NCBI RefSeq assembly: GCF_004005995.1
Contig: NZ_CP034767.1
Span: 2,542,001-2,606,000 of the forward strand
Direction of reading: 5' to 3'
Source: Devosia sp. 1566
Lineage (GTDB): Bacteria > Pseudomonadota > Alphaproteobacteria > Rhizobiales > Devosiaceae
Length of the DNA: 64,000 bases
The position numbers and the translations under genes were made by a program. Within the stretch, counting starts at the first letter, position 1. Every line of letters begins with the position of its first letter. Shown here one piece after another: positions 1-7,822 of the stretch. The notes below the pieces were generated by a model that saw only the letters and a list, made by a program, of their open reading frames with translations, searched no databases and was not told the origin of the DNA.

Positions 1-1
1 C

Positions 2-238
2 GATATTGCCGCAACATTGGCCCAGCTGACCGGAGAAAAGGTCACCGAAGCGCGCGGCATCGCCGAAACCGAGATGCACCGCCTCAAGCGCCACGGCCAG
101 AACGCTCTGGACGAAGTGCAGGATCAGGCCGGGGCGCTTGAGGAAAGCCTCAAGCAGACCATCCGTGAAAAGCCCTTCACCGCCGTGGCAAGCGCCTTGG
201 GTGTAGGCTTCATCCTGGCGCTGCTGAGCCGGCACTAA
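2..238 (+). CDS. DUF883/ElaB-like membrane-anchored protein (5' truncated)
   Basis: The frame is open from base 2, so the true start lies outside the window; the TTG at 17 is probably internal. The visible part is a charged, E/K/Q-rich amphipathic helix followed by a C-terminal hydrophobic segment with small residues that ends in LLSRH. This layout, a helical stalk with a glycine-containing membrane anchor at the very C-terminus, is that of the YqjD/ElaB (DUF883) group of inner-membrane proteins, some of which bind ribosomes in E. coli. The next gene starts 4 bases after the stop and encodes a small membrane protein, like the yqjD-yqjE pair. Family assignment is by layout only. Confidence 0.65.
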   Translation, partial: DIAATLAQLTGEKVTEARGIAETEMHRLKRHGQNALDEVQDQAGALEESLKQTIREKPFTAVASALGVGFILALLSRH

Positions 239-242
239 CAGC

Positions 243-683
243 ATGAACATGCTCGTGCCGCTTGCGGCCCTGCTCGGCATCGAGCTTGAGGCAATAACCG
301 GTCGTGTCCGGCAGGCCATTATTGCTTACGCGATAATGGGCCTTTTCGGGCTGATCGCTTTCGGCTTCCTGCTGATCGCGGGTTATCTGGCCCTGGCCGA
401 TTGGCTGGGCGCCGTGCCCGCAGCCTTGATCTGCGCCGGGGTAGCGATCGTGCTGGCTTTCGCCACCTTCATCGTGATCCAGGTTAGCGCCGCCCGCCGC
501 GAGCGCGAACAGGCGGAAAAGCGGCGGGCTGCCGAGGCCAGCGCCTTTGTCACCACCGCGACGGTGACGGCCTTGCCTGCCTTGTGGAGGTCCTCGGCCC
601 TACGCAACATCGCCCTGCCGGCGGCAGCCGCTGCCGCAACCTTCCTGTTCAGCCGCCGGCGCGGCAAGCGCACCGACGAATAA
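243..683 (+). CDS. Small inner-membrane protein, YqjE/phage-holin-III-like
   Basis: A 146-residue protein with two adjacent transmembrane helices (about residues 25-50 and 56-82), then a charged R/E/K-rich cytoplasmic helix and an alanine-rich weakly hydrophobic tail ending in RRRGKRTDE. Two-helix hairpin proteins of this size next to a DUF883-type gene are usually annotated as YqjE or phage holin superfamily III members; the holin label is a fold label and does not imply phage. It follows the DUF883-like gene by 4 bases and is surely co-transcribed. An ATG two codons downstream is an alternative start. Function unknown, possibly envelope stress. Confidence 0.6.
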   Translation: MNMLVPLAALLGIELEAITGRVRQAIIAYAIMGLFGLIAFGFLLIAGYLALADWLGAVPAALICAGVAIVLAFATFIVIQVSAARREREQAEKRRAAEASAFVTTATVTALPALWRSSALRNIALPAAAAAATFLFSRRRGKRTDE

Positions 684-688
684 GCACC

Positions 689-715
689 AAGCGCGACGCT
701 CCTGGCGTCGCGCTT
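689..715. terminator. Convergent hairpin between the membrane-protein gene and a histidine kinase
   Basis: An 11-bp perfect stem (AAGCGCGACGC / GCGTCGCGCTT) with loop TCCTG lies exactly between two converging genes and touches the stop codon of the kinase at 715. There is no long T run, so it is a strong hairpin of bidirectional-terminator type rather than a textbook intrinsic terminator. Confidence 0.6.
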
Positions 716-2337
716 CAGACTTCCTCGGGCAGCGGCATCCAGATGCTGGCTTCCACGCCAGCCGGGTTGAACTTGAGATCGACCTTGCTGTCGAGCACCT
801 TGGCAAGGCTCCGTTCGATCAGTCGGGCCCCCAGGCCATATTCTGTGGGCTTGCTGACTTTGGGGCCGCCCCGCTCACGCCAGTTCAGCGACAAGCCGCG
901 CACCGGCGTATCGGTGATCTCCCAAACAATGTCGACAACCCCGTTCTCGCTCGCCCAGGCGCCATAGCGATGGGTATTGGTGGTTAGCTCATGCAGGATC
1001 AGCCCCAGACCCAGGGCATGGTCGGCCGGCAACATGATGTTCTCACCCTCGACCTTGGCCCGGTCCGGCTCCTCCAGAAAATGTGGACCGAACTGCGAGC
1101 CGATCACCTCATACATGGTCACGCCCGACCAATCACGATTGGCGAGCAGCACATGGGCATCCGAGATGGTTTTCAGCCGGCCCGAAAATGCCTCGATGAA
1201 ACTTTGCGGATCCGGGTTCTGCCGGATGGTCTGGCGCGCTACCGATTGGATCATCGCCAGCGTATTCTTGACCCGGTGATTGAGCTCACGCAGCAGCAGC
1301 CTGGTATTGTCGGCACTGAGCTTGTTTTCCGAGATGTCGGTGCTCGCACCCATCAGCACCAAGGGCCGCCCATCGGCGTCGCGCTGGTAAACCCGACCGC
1401 GCATCGCCAGCCAGCGCGTCGCATCCGCTGAGCGCGCTTCGACATTGAAGTCAGCGCCTTCCTCGAGGCTACCCTTGATCTCCTCGCGCAAGCGCTCCTG
1501 ATCATTGGCATGAAGAGCGTCCAACACCTGCTGCGCATCGATTGCCTCGTTATCGGGCAATCCATACATGCGCCGGAATGTATCGTTGCAGGTGATCTCC
1601 CCGCTCGGCACATCCCAAACCCAGCTGCCCACCTTGCCGGCTTCCAGCGTCAAGGCGTGGCGCCATTCCTCCCGGATCAATGCTGCAGCCGTGCGCGCCC
1701 GCACCCGCGCCTCATCCTTGAGCGACAAAAGGCTGGAGACCACGCCCGCCAGATCGACCAGTTGCGCGAGTTGATCGGGGTCAACCTCGGAGCGTGGCTG
1801 GGTGTCTAGGACGCAAAGCGAACCCAGGCGCTGCCCCCGCACCACCACCGGCGCGCCAGCGTAAAAGCGCACCTTGGGCGAACCCACAACGAAGCGATTA
1901 TTCTCGAAACGCGGATCGACCGCGGTGTCGAGCACGACGAGCGGCTCGGATCCTGGCTCGGCTATCGTATAGGCGCAAAAGGAGGCCTCCACCTCGCTGC
2001 CTTGCAGGTCATTCACGCCAAAACAGGAGCGAAACCATTGCCGCTCAGCGTCAAGAAGCGGCAGGAGCGCGAACTTGGCTCCAAACACTCTGGCAGCAAT
2101 GCGGGTGAGGCGATCGAAATCGGCGTCGGGTTCGCCATACAGCAACTCAAGGCTTTCGAGCACTGCAAGTCGTTCAGGCTCTTCGAGAACTTGCCGAACG
2201 TGAGAAGGAAGAGAGCGTTGATTATCTGCCAATGTTTGTCCCGTTACCGGTTGCGGCAAATGGTGCAACGACAAGGCCGCCCATCCATCAACCCAACCAA
2301 ACGACCAGGGTGGTATTTGGTTGCCAATATTCTGCAA
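715..2337 (-). CDS. GAF-PAS-HWE sensor histidine kinase
   Basis: A soluble sensor kinase of up to 540 residues. A GAF domain (about residues 55-205) is followed by a PAS domain (about 225-340) and an HWE-family kinase core. The phospho-acceptor His sits in LRELNHRVKN near residue 350, the N box is HELTTNTHRYGA, and the WRE triplet in NWRERGG is the hallmark W-x-E of HWE kinases. HWE kinases often feed PhyR-type response regulators. The first possible start is a TTG directly next to the TGA of the upstream lipid kinase gene; a later TTG (reading LADNQRSLPS) is preceded by a GGGACA-like site, so the N-terminal 35 residues are doubtful. It is last in a three-gene minus-strand operon. Confidence 0.85.
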   Translation of the reverse strand: MQNIGNQIPPWSFGWVDGWAALSLHHLPQPVTGQTLADNQRSLPSHVRQVLEEPERLAVLESLELLYGEPDADFDRLTRIAARVFGAKFALLPLLDAERQWFRSCFGVNDLQGSEVEASFCAYTIAEPGSEPLVVLDTAVDPRFENNRFVVGSPKVRFYAGAPVVVRGQRLGSLCVLDTQPRSEVDPDQLAQLVDLAGVVSSLLSLKDEARVRARTAAALIREEWRHALTLEAGKVGSWVWDVPSGEITCNDTFRRMYGLPDNEAIDAQQVLDALHANDQERLREEIKGSLEEGADFNVEARSADATRWLAMRGRVYQRDADGRPLVLMGASTDISENKLSADNTRLLLRELNHRVKNTLAMIQSVARQTIRQNPDPQSFIEAFSGRLKTISDAHVLLANRDWSGVTMYEVIGSQFGPHFLEEPDRAKVEGENIMLPADHALGLGLILHELTTNTHRYGAWASENGVVDIVWEITDTPVRGLSLNWRERGGPKVSKPTEYGLGARLIERSLAKVLDSKVDLKFNPAGVEASIWMPLPEEV

Positions 2338-3255
2338 TCATTCGGGAACCTGCATCGCCGGCTGCGGCAGCAGCACCGGCAGGCCGCCGGGATGAACCCG
2401 CAGTTTTACCAGTTTATCCAGCCGGATCAACTCGCCATCGATCACAGCATGGGCACCGCGCTTGCGCTTGGGAAAATGCAGCACCGCTTCCTCGACCAGG
2501 GTTGAGGTAACCAGCGGACTTGATTGCCAGGTGCCGCGAAAAACATCGACTACCAGCTTGAGCAGGGCCCAGCTCGACATGGGTTCGGCGACATAAACGG
2601 CCAACAGGCCGGCATCCAATTGATCCGGATGCGGCAGCGGGCCGGAGCCGATGGGATTGTTGGAAACGACAATGCCCGACGCGCGCCGCCGCTGGCTGCC
2701 GGTGGGCGTATGCAGATCCACTTCGAAGTTGGGGGGCCGCACCACCGTCGCGGCCACGGCCCGGAGACTGGCGAAAATCTTGCCCAGCCGGCTCCGGTAA
2801 ACCATGTCTTCGCGAATGCGCACCAGCCTGGCATGGACGCCCACATTGAACTGGTAGACAAAGGCGCGATCATTGGCGCTGCAAACATCGACCTGCCCGA
2901 TAGTGCCCGCGGCAAGTGCCTCAAGCGCTTCATGCAGGTCCTGCGGCACTTTGAGAGACCGGGCAAACAAGTTCATGGTTCCAGCGGGAAGTACCGCCAG
3001 TGGCACCTTGGTGGCAAAGGCCACCCCCGCCGCTGCAGAAACCGTGCCGTCCCCACCAGCGGCCATAATGACGTCGACCCCCGGCGTTTCCGCCACGCGC
3101 CAAAGCTCACCCTGGACAGCTTTGCCACCAACCACCCGGCACTCGAGGGAATGACCGTGCTCCGCAAAAATCGAGATTGCCTCAGTGCTGAAGGCATCAA
3201 GGTCCATGGTGCGCAGCGTACCGCCATCCCGGTTCAGCACGGCAATGATGCGCAT
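2338..3255 (-). CDS. Diacylglycerol/sphingosine kinase family lipid kinase
   Basis: A 305-residue protein of the YegS/BmrU/DgkB family, which phosphorylates lipid hydroxyls using ATP. The nucleotide-binding GGDGT motif is at about residues 67-71, followed by the family pattern LPAGTMNLFARSL near residue 95. The C-terminal half is the beta-sandwich typical of the family (YVAEPMSSWALL onward). Length is normal. ATG 3255 is preceded by a GGGG/GAGGG-like site. The gene lies 11 bases after the CHASE3 kinase and abuts the GAF-HWE kinase, so it is embedded between two sensor kinases. The lipid substrate cannot be told from sequence. Confidence 0.88.
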   Translation of the reverse strand: MRIIAVLNRDGGTLRTMDLDAFSTEAISIFAEHGHSLECRVVGGKAVQGELWRVAETPGVDVIMAAGGDGTVSAAAGVAFATKVPLAVLPAGTMNLFARSLKVPQDLHEALEALAAGTIGQVDVCSANDRAFVYQFNVGVHARLVRIREDMVYRSRLGKIFASLRAVAATVVRPPNFEVDLHTPTGSQRRRASGIVVSNNPIGSGPLPHPDQLDAGLLAVYVAEPMSSWALLKLVVDVFRGTWQSSPLVTSTLVEEAVLHFPKRKRGAHAVIDGELIRLDKLVKLRVHPGGLPVLLPQPAMQVPE

Positions 3256-3266
3256 CCCCAGCCCTC

Positions 3267-4661
3267 TCAGCTGTGTGTCGGGTTTTCGGCAGAGTCTATC
3301 GTCGGCAGCGGCACCGAGATCTTCATACCGCCTTCTTCGCGCCGCTCGTAAACCGGCACGCCGCCAAACTGTGCGGCCAGTTGCTTGACGATAACACTGC
3401 CGAGCCCACCCTCGCCCATGTCTTGATCCGGCGCAATGCCCACCCCGTCATCAGCCACCGCGAGCGTGGGCACGCCATCCTCCGAGCGCCGCAGCCGCAC
3501 CGAGATTGTGCCACCCTGCCCGTCCGGAAAAGCATGCTTGAGGGCATTGGTGACCAGTTCGCCGACCAGGATGCCGATCGTGGTGGCATCCCTCGCTCCA
3601 ATTACGAAGGGCTCCACATCCCCTTCGATATGGACCACCCCTGCATTGGCGGCAGTCAGCTTGAGATCATCAAGCACCGCTTCCATGAACTCATCGGCCC
3701 GGGCGGTTTCCAGATCGTCGCCCAAGCGCAGCCGCCGATGCGCCGACGCAATGGCGTGCACCCGGGAACGAGCCGACTCCAGCGCTCGTTGCACCTCGGG
3801 CGATTTCGAGCGCAGCATCTGCAGCCCCAGCATGGACGACACCGTCGCTAGGGAATTGCCGATGCGGTGATTGGTGTCCTGCAGCAGCGCTTCCACGCGT
3901 TGCCGTTCATGTTCGGCATGGGCGCGCGCTTCCTCCAGCGCCTGGGTGCGTTCGCGCACATGCCCTTCGAGCACCTCGTTCTGGGATTGCAGCGCCGACT
4001 GCCCATGGGCCAGCGACACGACCATGCGCTGGGAGCGGCTAAACAGCGAATAAGCCAGGATCGCCGCTGCCGCCAAGGCGGTAATCACCGCACCCACCAG
4101 CCAGCGCCGCGACGTATCGATGGCACGGTTACGCTCGCCCAGCCGCTGGTTTTCCTCGCGGATAAACTGCTCGAGCGACTCGCGAACCGAATCCATCAGC
4201 CGTGCCCCCATGCCGGTTTGCGTGAGCGCTTGCGCCTGATCGGCCCGCATGGTCCGCACCAGTTGCACATTGCGTTCCATTTCAGCGGTGCGCATCGCGA
4301 TCTCGGAGGCGATTAGCGCCATCCGCTCGGCCTGGTTCGGGCGATCCTTGGTCAGCGCAGCCAGCGAGAGCATTCGGGTTTGAATTGCAGCACTCGCCCG
4401 GCGATAAGGATCAACGAAGCTTTCATCGCCCGTGAGCAGATAGCCGCGCTGGCTGCTTTCCGCTTCAGCCAGGGCGTTGGTGAGCTCACGTGCCTGGTTG
4501 CGCACCTCATAGGTGTCGATCACGTCGCGCAGTTGCCGATCAATGCCCTGCATCATCACGAGGGCAGCCGCCGCGGCCAACAAGACCAGAGCCAGCGAGG
4601 CAAACACGGCCAGCCTTTGTATTGATCCGCGCGACGATACGACCGTTCCGGTCTGACTCAA
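3267..4661 (-). CDS. Membrane CHASE3-domain sensor histidine kinase (HisKA_2 type)
   Basis: A 464-residue membrane kinase. TM1 (about residues 16-36) and TM2 (about 188-208) bracket a periplasmic CHASE3 domain containing the typical LTNALAEAESSQRGYLLTGDESF stretch, split here as LTNALAEAESSQRG and YLLTGDE. A coiled coil follows, then a HisKA_2 dimerisation region with phospho-acceptor His in TNHRIGNSLATV, N box GELVTNALKHAF and G1 box DDGVGIAP. The DDGVG box separates it from the two HWE kinases nearby. The first start is TTG 4661 with a GAGGGCAGG upstream; start uncertain by a few codons. It is first in an operon with the lipid kinase and the GAF-HWE kinase. Confidence 0.88.
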   Translation of the reverse strand: MSQTGTVVSSRGSIQRLAVFASLALVLLAAAAALVMMQGIDRQLRDVIDTYEVRNQARELTNALAEAESSQRGYLLTGDESFVDPYRRASAAIQTRMLSLAALTKDRPNQAERMALIASEIAMRTAEMERNVQLVRTMRADQAQALTQTGMGARLMDSVRESLEQFIREENQRLGERNRAIDTSRRWLVGAVITALAAAAILAYSLFSRSQRMVVSLAHGQSALQSQNEVLEGHVRERTQALEEARAHAEHERQRVEALLQDTNHRIGNSLATVSSMLGLQMLRSKSPEVQRALESARSRVHAIASAHRRLRLGDDLETARADEFMEAVLDDLKLTAANAGVVHIEGDVEPFVIGARDATTIGILVGELVTNALKHAFPDGQGGTISVRLRRSEDGVPTLAVADDGVGIAPDQDMGEGGLGSVIVKQLAAQFGGVPVYERREEGGMKISVPLPTIDSAENPTHS

Positions 4662-4741
4662 CCTGCCCTCACTTCAACATGCGCTTGGCGCGGCCCCGGC
4701 ACGCTCTTGGGTAATGGGGGTGGCGGTTTTGAGGCCGATCC

Positions 4742-5497
4742 TCAGATAAACGGCCGATTCAACTCCACTGTCCCGTCCCAATCAGCCAATGCCATCAGCC
4801 CATCGGGGTCCAGCACGTCGCACGCCCGGTCGAGCCATCGAATCAGCATGCGGTCGGCCAGCCGGCGTAGCGTCTTGTTGGTATGCACGATGGACAAGCC
4901 CAGCGTATCGGCAACATGGCTTTGCGTTATCGGGATATGCAGCGTGCGCGACGGCGCAAGGCCCACCGAAGCCGCGCGATGATAAAGGAACGCAATAAGA
5001 TAGGCCGCCCGCTCCGTGGCACTGCGCCGGCCTACGCTGAGCAGGTGCTCATCGAGCATCCGCTCTTCGCGTGCCGCAAGCCAGGTGACGTCAAAGCCCA
5101 GCCCCGGATGATTGCGGAACACCTCGTCCAGCCGATTGCGCTGGAACACGCAGAGCACCATCGGCGACAGCGCTTCTACGGAATGCTGCATTTCCCCCAG
5201 CACGGAGCCCTGCAGCCCCACCAGGTCCCCCGGCAGCACATAGTTGAGGATTTGCCGCCGCCCGTCCGGCAGGGACTTGTAGCGGAATGCCCAGCCCGAC
5301 AGCACCGTATAAAGGTGCGCGTTGTTGACGCCTTCCGACAACACGGTGGTGCCGGTCTCGGCGATCAGCTCGCCCGTCTTGAAGGTGGAAATGAATTGCA
5401 GCTCGCCAGGGGAGAATTCGCGAAAGCGCGGCATCGCCCGCAATGGGCATTGCTGACAAGGCACCCGTCGACCGGAACTGGGCAGAACGAGACTCAA
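4742..5497 (-). CDS. Crp/Fnr family transcriptional regulator
   Basis: A 251-residue regulator with an N-terminal cyclic-nucleotide-binding-like beta-barrel (about residues 30-150), a long dimerisation helix and a C-terminal winged HTH whose recognition region reads TQSHVADTLGLSIVHTNKTLRRL in two parts (TQSHVADTLGLS, VHTNKTLRRL). The N-terminus has a CQQCPLR motif, but no full iron-sulfur ligand set like the Fnr homologue at 50.4 kb, so oxygen sensing is not supported. The first available start is TTG 5497 with no clear ribosome binding site. It lies 80 bases upstream of the CHASE3-kinase operon in the same direction and divergent from the response regulator at 5624, so it may control either. 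Confidence 0.85.
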   Translation of the reverse strand: MSLVLPSSGRRVPCQQCPLRAMPRFREFSPGELQFISTFKTGELIAETGTTVLSEGVNNAHLYTVLSGWAFRYKSLPDGRRQILNYVLPGDLVGLQGSVLGEMQHSVEALSPMVLCVFQRNRLDEVFRNHPGLGFDVTWLAAREERMLDEHLLSVGRRSATERAAYLIAFLYHRAASVGLAPSRTLHIPITQSHVADTLGLSIVHTNKTLRRLADRMLIRWLDRACDVLDPDGLMALADWDGTVELNRPFI

Positions 5498-5558
5498 ACA
5501 ACACCGCGAAAAGCAAAGGGGCCCCTTGGCGGGCTAGCTAAGGGTCGGCCCCCTCACA

Positions 5559-5576
5559 TGTCAAACTTTAATGACA
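5559..5576. promoter_or_regulatory. TGTCA-N8-TGACA inverted repeat between divergent genes
   Basis: Perfect 5-bp arms spaced by 8 bases lie in the 126-base gap between the Crp/Fnr-family gene (minus) and the response-regulator gene (plus). Spacing and position would suit an operator for a dimeric regulator, perhaps the adjacent Crp/Fnr protein itself. This is inference from symmetry only. Confidence 0.35.
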
Positions 5577-5623
5577 GGATTCGCGCCGGGAGCCATTAGA
5601 GTGGCTCACATTATCGGATCGCC

Positions 5624-5992
5624 ATGCTCACCGGCCAAACTGTTCTCGTTGTCGAAGAAGAACTGCTCATCGCGCTGGACATCCAGCGTGTGCTGGAAGC
5701 TTTTAATGTTGGTCAAACAACCCTGGCGCATTCCGTCGATGAAGCCCTCGCGCTCCAGGACCAGTGGAGTTCATGCGCCTTGGCAATTGTGGATCTCAAG
5801 CGCGCCTCCCCCGATGAACTGGCGCTGTGCGAGGGGTTGCGCGGGGCCGGAGTCCCCTTGGTGTTCACCACAGCCGACTACATCACTGCTCGCGGCGTTC
5901 CTGGCATGAAGGATGTCTCGGTGGTGCTCAAGCCCGTCCCCGAGCAGAAATTGACGAGCGCCATTACAGGGGCGCTCGCCGGTCGTTCCTAG
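5624..5992 (+). CDS. Single-domain response regulator, FAT-GUY-like
   Basis: A 122-residue stand-alone receiver domain without an output domain. The acidic pocket is VVEEE (residues 9-13), the phospho-acceptor Asp is D57 in AIVDLK, and the conserved Lys is K103 in VVLKPV. Between them the segment VPLVFTTADY occupies the place where alphaproteobacterial single-domain regulators of the general stress pathway carry a PFxFATGY motif; it looks like a divergent version. Such regulators modulate HWE kinases and PhyR, and this gene sits beside two such kinases and the nepR-ecfG-phyR locus, so the same role is a reasonable inference. ATG 5624 has only a weak Shine-Dalgarno match. Confidence 0.75.
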   Translation: MLTGQTVLVVEEELLIALDIQRVLEAFNVGQTTLAHSVDEALALQDQWSSCALAIVDLKRASPDELALCEGLRGAGVPLVFTTADYITARGVPGMKDVSVVLKPVPEQKLTSAITGALAGRS

Positions 5993-6561
5993 AACGAGTG
6001 GTTGGACGTGGTTACCTGTGTTGAAACCGCGTCGGGACCGAAATCGGCTTCGCCACTGATCTTGAGGATGTCCTGCAGGCGCGTGCGCGCACGGCTGACC
6101 CGGCTCTTCATGGTCCCGACGGCGCAATCGCAGATTTCTGCGGCTTCCTCATAGGAAAAGCCTGAAGCACCGATCAGGATCACCGCTTCGCGCTGGTCAT
6201 CGGGCAATTGTGCCAGAGCCTTCTTGAAGTCCTGCAGGTCCATGGAGCCATATTGCGAGGGATGGACGGACAGGCGCTCGGTGAAGGCGCCATCGCTGTC
6301 CTGAACCTCACGGCCGCGCTTGCGCATCTGGCTGTAGAACTCATTGCGCAGGATGGTGAACAACCAGGCCTTGATATTGGTGCCCATCTCAAAGCTGGAT
6401 TGCTTCGCCCAGGCCTTCATGACGGTATCTTGCACCAGGTCGTCGGCCTTGTCGTGCTTGCCCGTCAGCGATACGGCGAATGCACGCAGGCTCGGCAAGG
6501 TCGACAGCATCTCTCGCTTGAAAGAAGGAGCCTCAACTTCCATGCCGTTACTCTCCGCCAT
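5989..6561 (-). CDS. ecfG: EcfG-type extracytoplasmic-function sigma factor of the general stress response
   Basis: A 190-residue ECF sigma factor. Region 2 (about residues 20-85) has ADDLVQDTVMKAW and ILRNEFYSQMRKR, typical of the EcfG (ECF15) group; region 4 (about 110-165) has LAQLPDDQREAVILIG and GFSYEEAAEICDCAVGT. The longer frame upstream is rejected because it overlaps nepR in another phase. The chosen ATG 6561 gives a 14-base overlap with the end of nepR, the usual translational coupling; an ATG seven codons later is possible. EcfG directs transcription of stress genes from GGAAC-N16/17-CGTT promoters and is held by NepR until phosphorylated PhyR sequesters NepR. Confidence 0.93.
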   Translation of the reverse strand: MAESNGMEVEAPSFKREMLSTLPSLRAFAVSLTGKHDKADDLVQDTVMKAWAKQSSFEMGTNIKAWLFTILRNEFYSQMRKRGREVQDSDGAFTERLSVHPSQYGSMDLQDFKKALAQLPDDQREAVILIGASGFSYEEAAEICDCAVGTMKSRVSRARTRLQDILKISGEADFGPDAVSTQVTTSNHSF

Positions 6562-6748
6562 GTTGAGGATTCTTGCGTGATTGTGCCTGCTCAGCGCTGT
6601 CGAGTTTCTCAAGAAGATCGAGCAGTTGCTCGGGTACGCCCTCGTCTTGAACCGCGCCATAGAGCGCGCGCAGACGCGAGCCGATGTCCGAATTCGGACC
6701 CAAGCCGTCCTCCGCCCGCCCCTGCATACGCATACGTTGCTGGGACAC
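6548..6748 (-). CDS. nepR: NepR anti-sigma factor
   Basis: A 66-residue acidic helical protein whose core IGSRLRALYGAVQDEGVPEQ and LLDLLEKLD is the NepR signature, binding EcfG and, competitively, phosphorylated PhyR. The frame can start at ATG 6766, but GTG 6748 is preferred because it has an AAAGGA site (6756-6761) at 7-base spacing. It precedes ecfG with a 14-base overlap and is divergent from phyR. A sigma-EcfG-like promoter with one mismatch in the -10 region lies upstream, suggesting autoregulation. Confidence 0.92.
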   Translation of the reverse strand: MSQQRMRMQGRAEDGLGPNSDIGSRLRALYGAVQDEGVPEQLLDLLEKLDSAEQAQSRKNPQHGGE

Positions 6749-6805
6749 AAAATTATCCTTTATCATGCCTATAAAACTGATCCGATTTGCCCACTAGGTC
6801 GGTAG

Positions 6806-6830
6806 AATGCACCGTCCTCAAAAAAGTTCC
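6806..6830 (-). promoter_or_regulatory. Putative sigma-EcfG promoter of nepR-ecfG
   Basis: Read on the minus strand: GGAAC (6830-6826), 16 bases, then CATT (6809-6806), one base away from the CGTT consensus. It is about 60 bases upstream of the nepR start. Confidence 0.6.
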
Positions 6831-6838
6831 AAGCCATT

Positions 6839-6863
6839 GGAACTTTCATTTCACCGGTTCGTT
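6839..6863 (+). promoter_or_regulatory. Sigma-EcfG promoter of phyR
   Basis: GGAAC (6839-6843), exactly 16 bases, CGTT (6860-6863): a perfect match to the EcfG consensus, 51 bases before the phyR ATG. Its GGAAC and that of the divergent nepR promoter form an inverted repeat, GTTCCAA-N4-TTGGAAC (6826-6843). Confidence 0.85.
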
Positions 6864-6913
6864 TATTCGGATCGTGGCCACCACAAGCTTCAAGCGTCAT
6901 TTGGGAGTTGTTA

Positions 6914-7708
6914 ATGACTTTGTCCACGCGGATCGCTCCGCACTTGCCGTATCTGCGGCGGTTTTCCCGTGCAACCACGGGTTCTCAAACCTCGGGCGAC
7001 GCCTATGTTGCCGCCACCCTGGAAGCTCTGATCGCGGACATCTCATTGTTCCCTGAAGCGTCAAACGACCGGATTGCGCTTTATAAGCTCTTCTCTGCCC
7101 TGTTCTCGTCTTCGGCCGTCAAGGTTCCCGAGCCTGCCTCCACCTTCGCCTGGGAGCAGCGCGCTGCCAGCAACCTCGCCAACCTTGCCCCTCGCCCCCG
7201 CCAGGCCTTCCTGCTCGTGGCTGTCGAAGGCTTCACCCATCCGCAAGCGGCGGAAATTCTGTCCGTCTCGGACGCCGAATTCGCCGCGCTCCTCGACGAA
7301 GCTTCGGTCGAAATCTCCCGCCAGGTTGCCACCGAGATCATGATCATCGAGGATGAGCCGCTGATCGCGATGGACATCGAGCAGTTGGTGGAAAGCCTTG
7401 GCCATAAAGTGGTCAGCGTTGCCCGCACCCACAAGGAAGCGGTCAATCTCTTCAACCAGACCAATCCCCGCATGATCCTGGCCGATATTCAGCTCGCCGA
7501 TGGCAGCTCGGGTATCGACGCGGTCAATGACATTCTCAACACCCATTCGGTCCCCGTGATTTTCATCACTGCCTTCCCCGAGCGGCTGCTGACGGGCGAG
7601 CGTCCCGAACCAACTTTCCTCGTGACCAAGCCCTTCAACCCCGACATGGTCAAAGCCCTTATCAGCCAGGCTTTGTTCTTTGACGAAGGTTCGCGCGCTG
7701 CAGCCTGA
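6914..7708 (+). CDS. phyR: PhyR, anti-anti-sigma response regulator
   Basis: A 264-residue protein with an N-terminal EcfG-like (sigma-like) domain (about residues 1-130) and a C-terminal receiver domain (about 140-255). The receiver has IIEDEP, the phospho-acceptor Asp in ILADIQLADG, and Lys in LVTKPF. On phosphorylation the sigma-like domain is released and binds NepR, freeing EcfG. ATG 6914 is chosen over TTG 6908 because GGGAG at 6903-6907 stands 6 bases before it. It is transcribed divergently from nepR-ecfG from a perfect EcfG promoter and ends before a strong terminator. Confidence 0.95.
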   Translation: MTLSTRIAPHLPYLRRFSRATTGSQTSGDAYVAATLEALIADISLFPEASNDRIALYKLFSALFSSSAVKVPEPASTFAWEQRAASNLANLAPRPRQAFLLVAVEGFTHPQAAEILSVSDAEFAALLDEASVEISRQVATEIMIIEDEPLIAMDIEQLVESLGHKVVSVARTHKEAVNLFNQTNPRMILADIQLADGSSGIDAVNDILNTHSVPVIFITAFPERLLTGERPEPTFLVTKPFNPDMVKALISQALFFDEGSRAAA

Positions 7709-7729
7709 GGGTACTGCAAACCATTGATC

Positions 7730-7755
7730 GGGCCGGGTTTTCCCGGCCCTTTTTT
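7730..7755 (+). terminator. Intrinsic terminator of phyR
   Basis: An 8-bp perfect stem GGGCCGGG / CCCGGCCC with a TTTT loop is followed by six T residues, 21 bases after the phyR stop. This is a textbook rho-independent terminator and separates phyR from the DUF1328 gene. Confidence 0.92.
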
Positions 7756-7765
7756 GTGCCTTGCA

Positions 7766-7790
7766 GGAACCGCGCTATCGGCCACCCGTT
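7766..7790 (+). promoter_or_regulatory. Sigma-EcfG promoter of the DUF1328 gene
   Basis: GGAAC (7766-7770), 16 bases, CGTT (7787-7790): a perfect consensus match just after the phyR terminator and 32 bases before the DUF1328 ATG. The HWE kinase gene downstream may be served by the same transcript. Confidence 0.85.
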
Positions 7791-7822
7791 ACCATTGCAT
7801 TGGCAGGTCCGGGAGCAAACCC

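Noticed and set aside
243..683. Holin-like protein as evidence of a prophage
   Set aside because: No other phage genes are near; the two-helix fold next to a DUF883-like gene fits the YqjD-YqjE arrangement.
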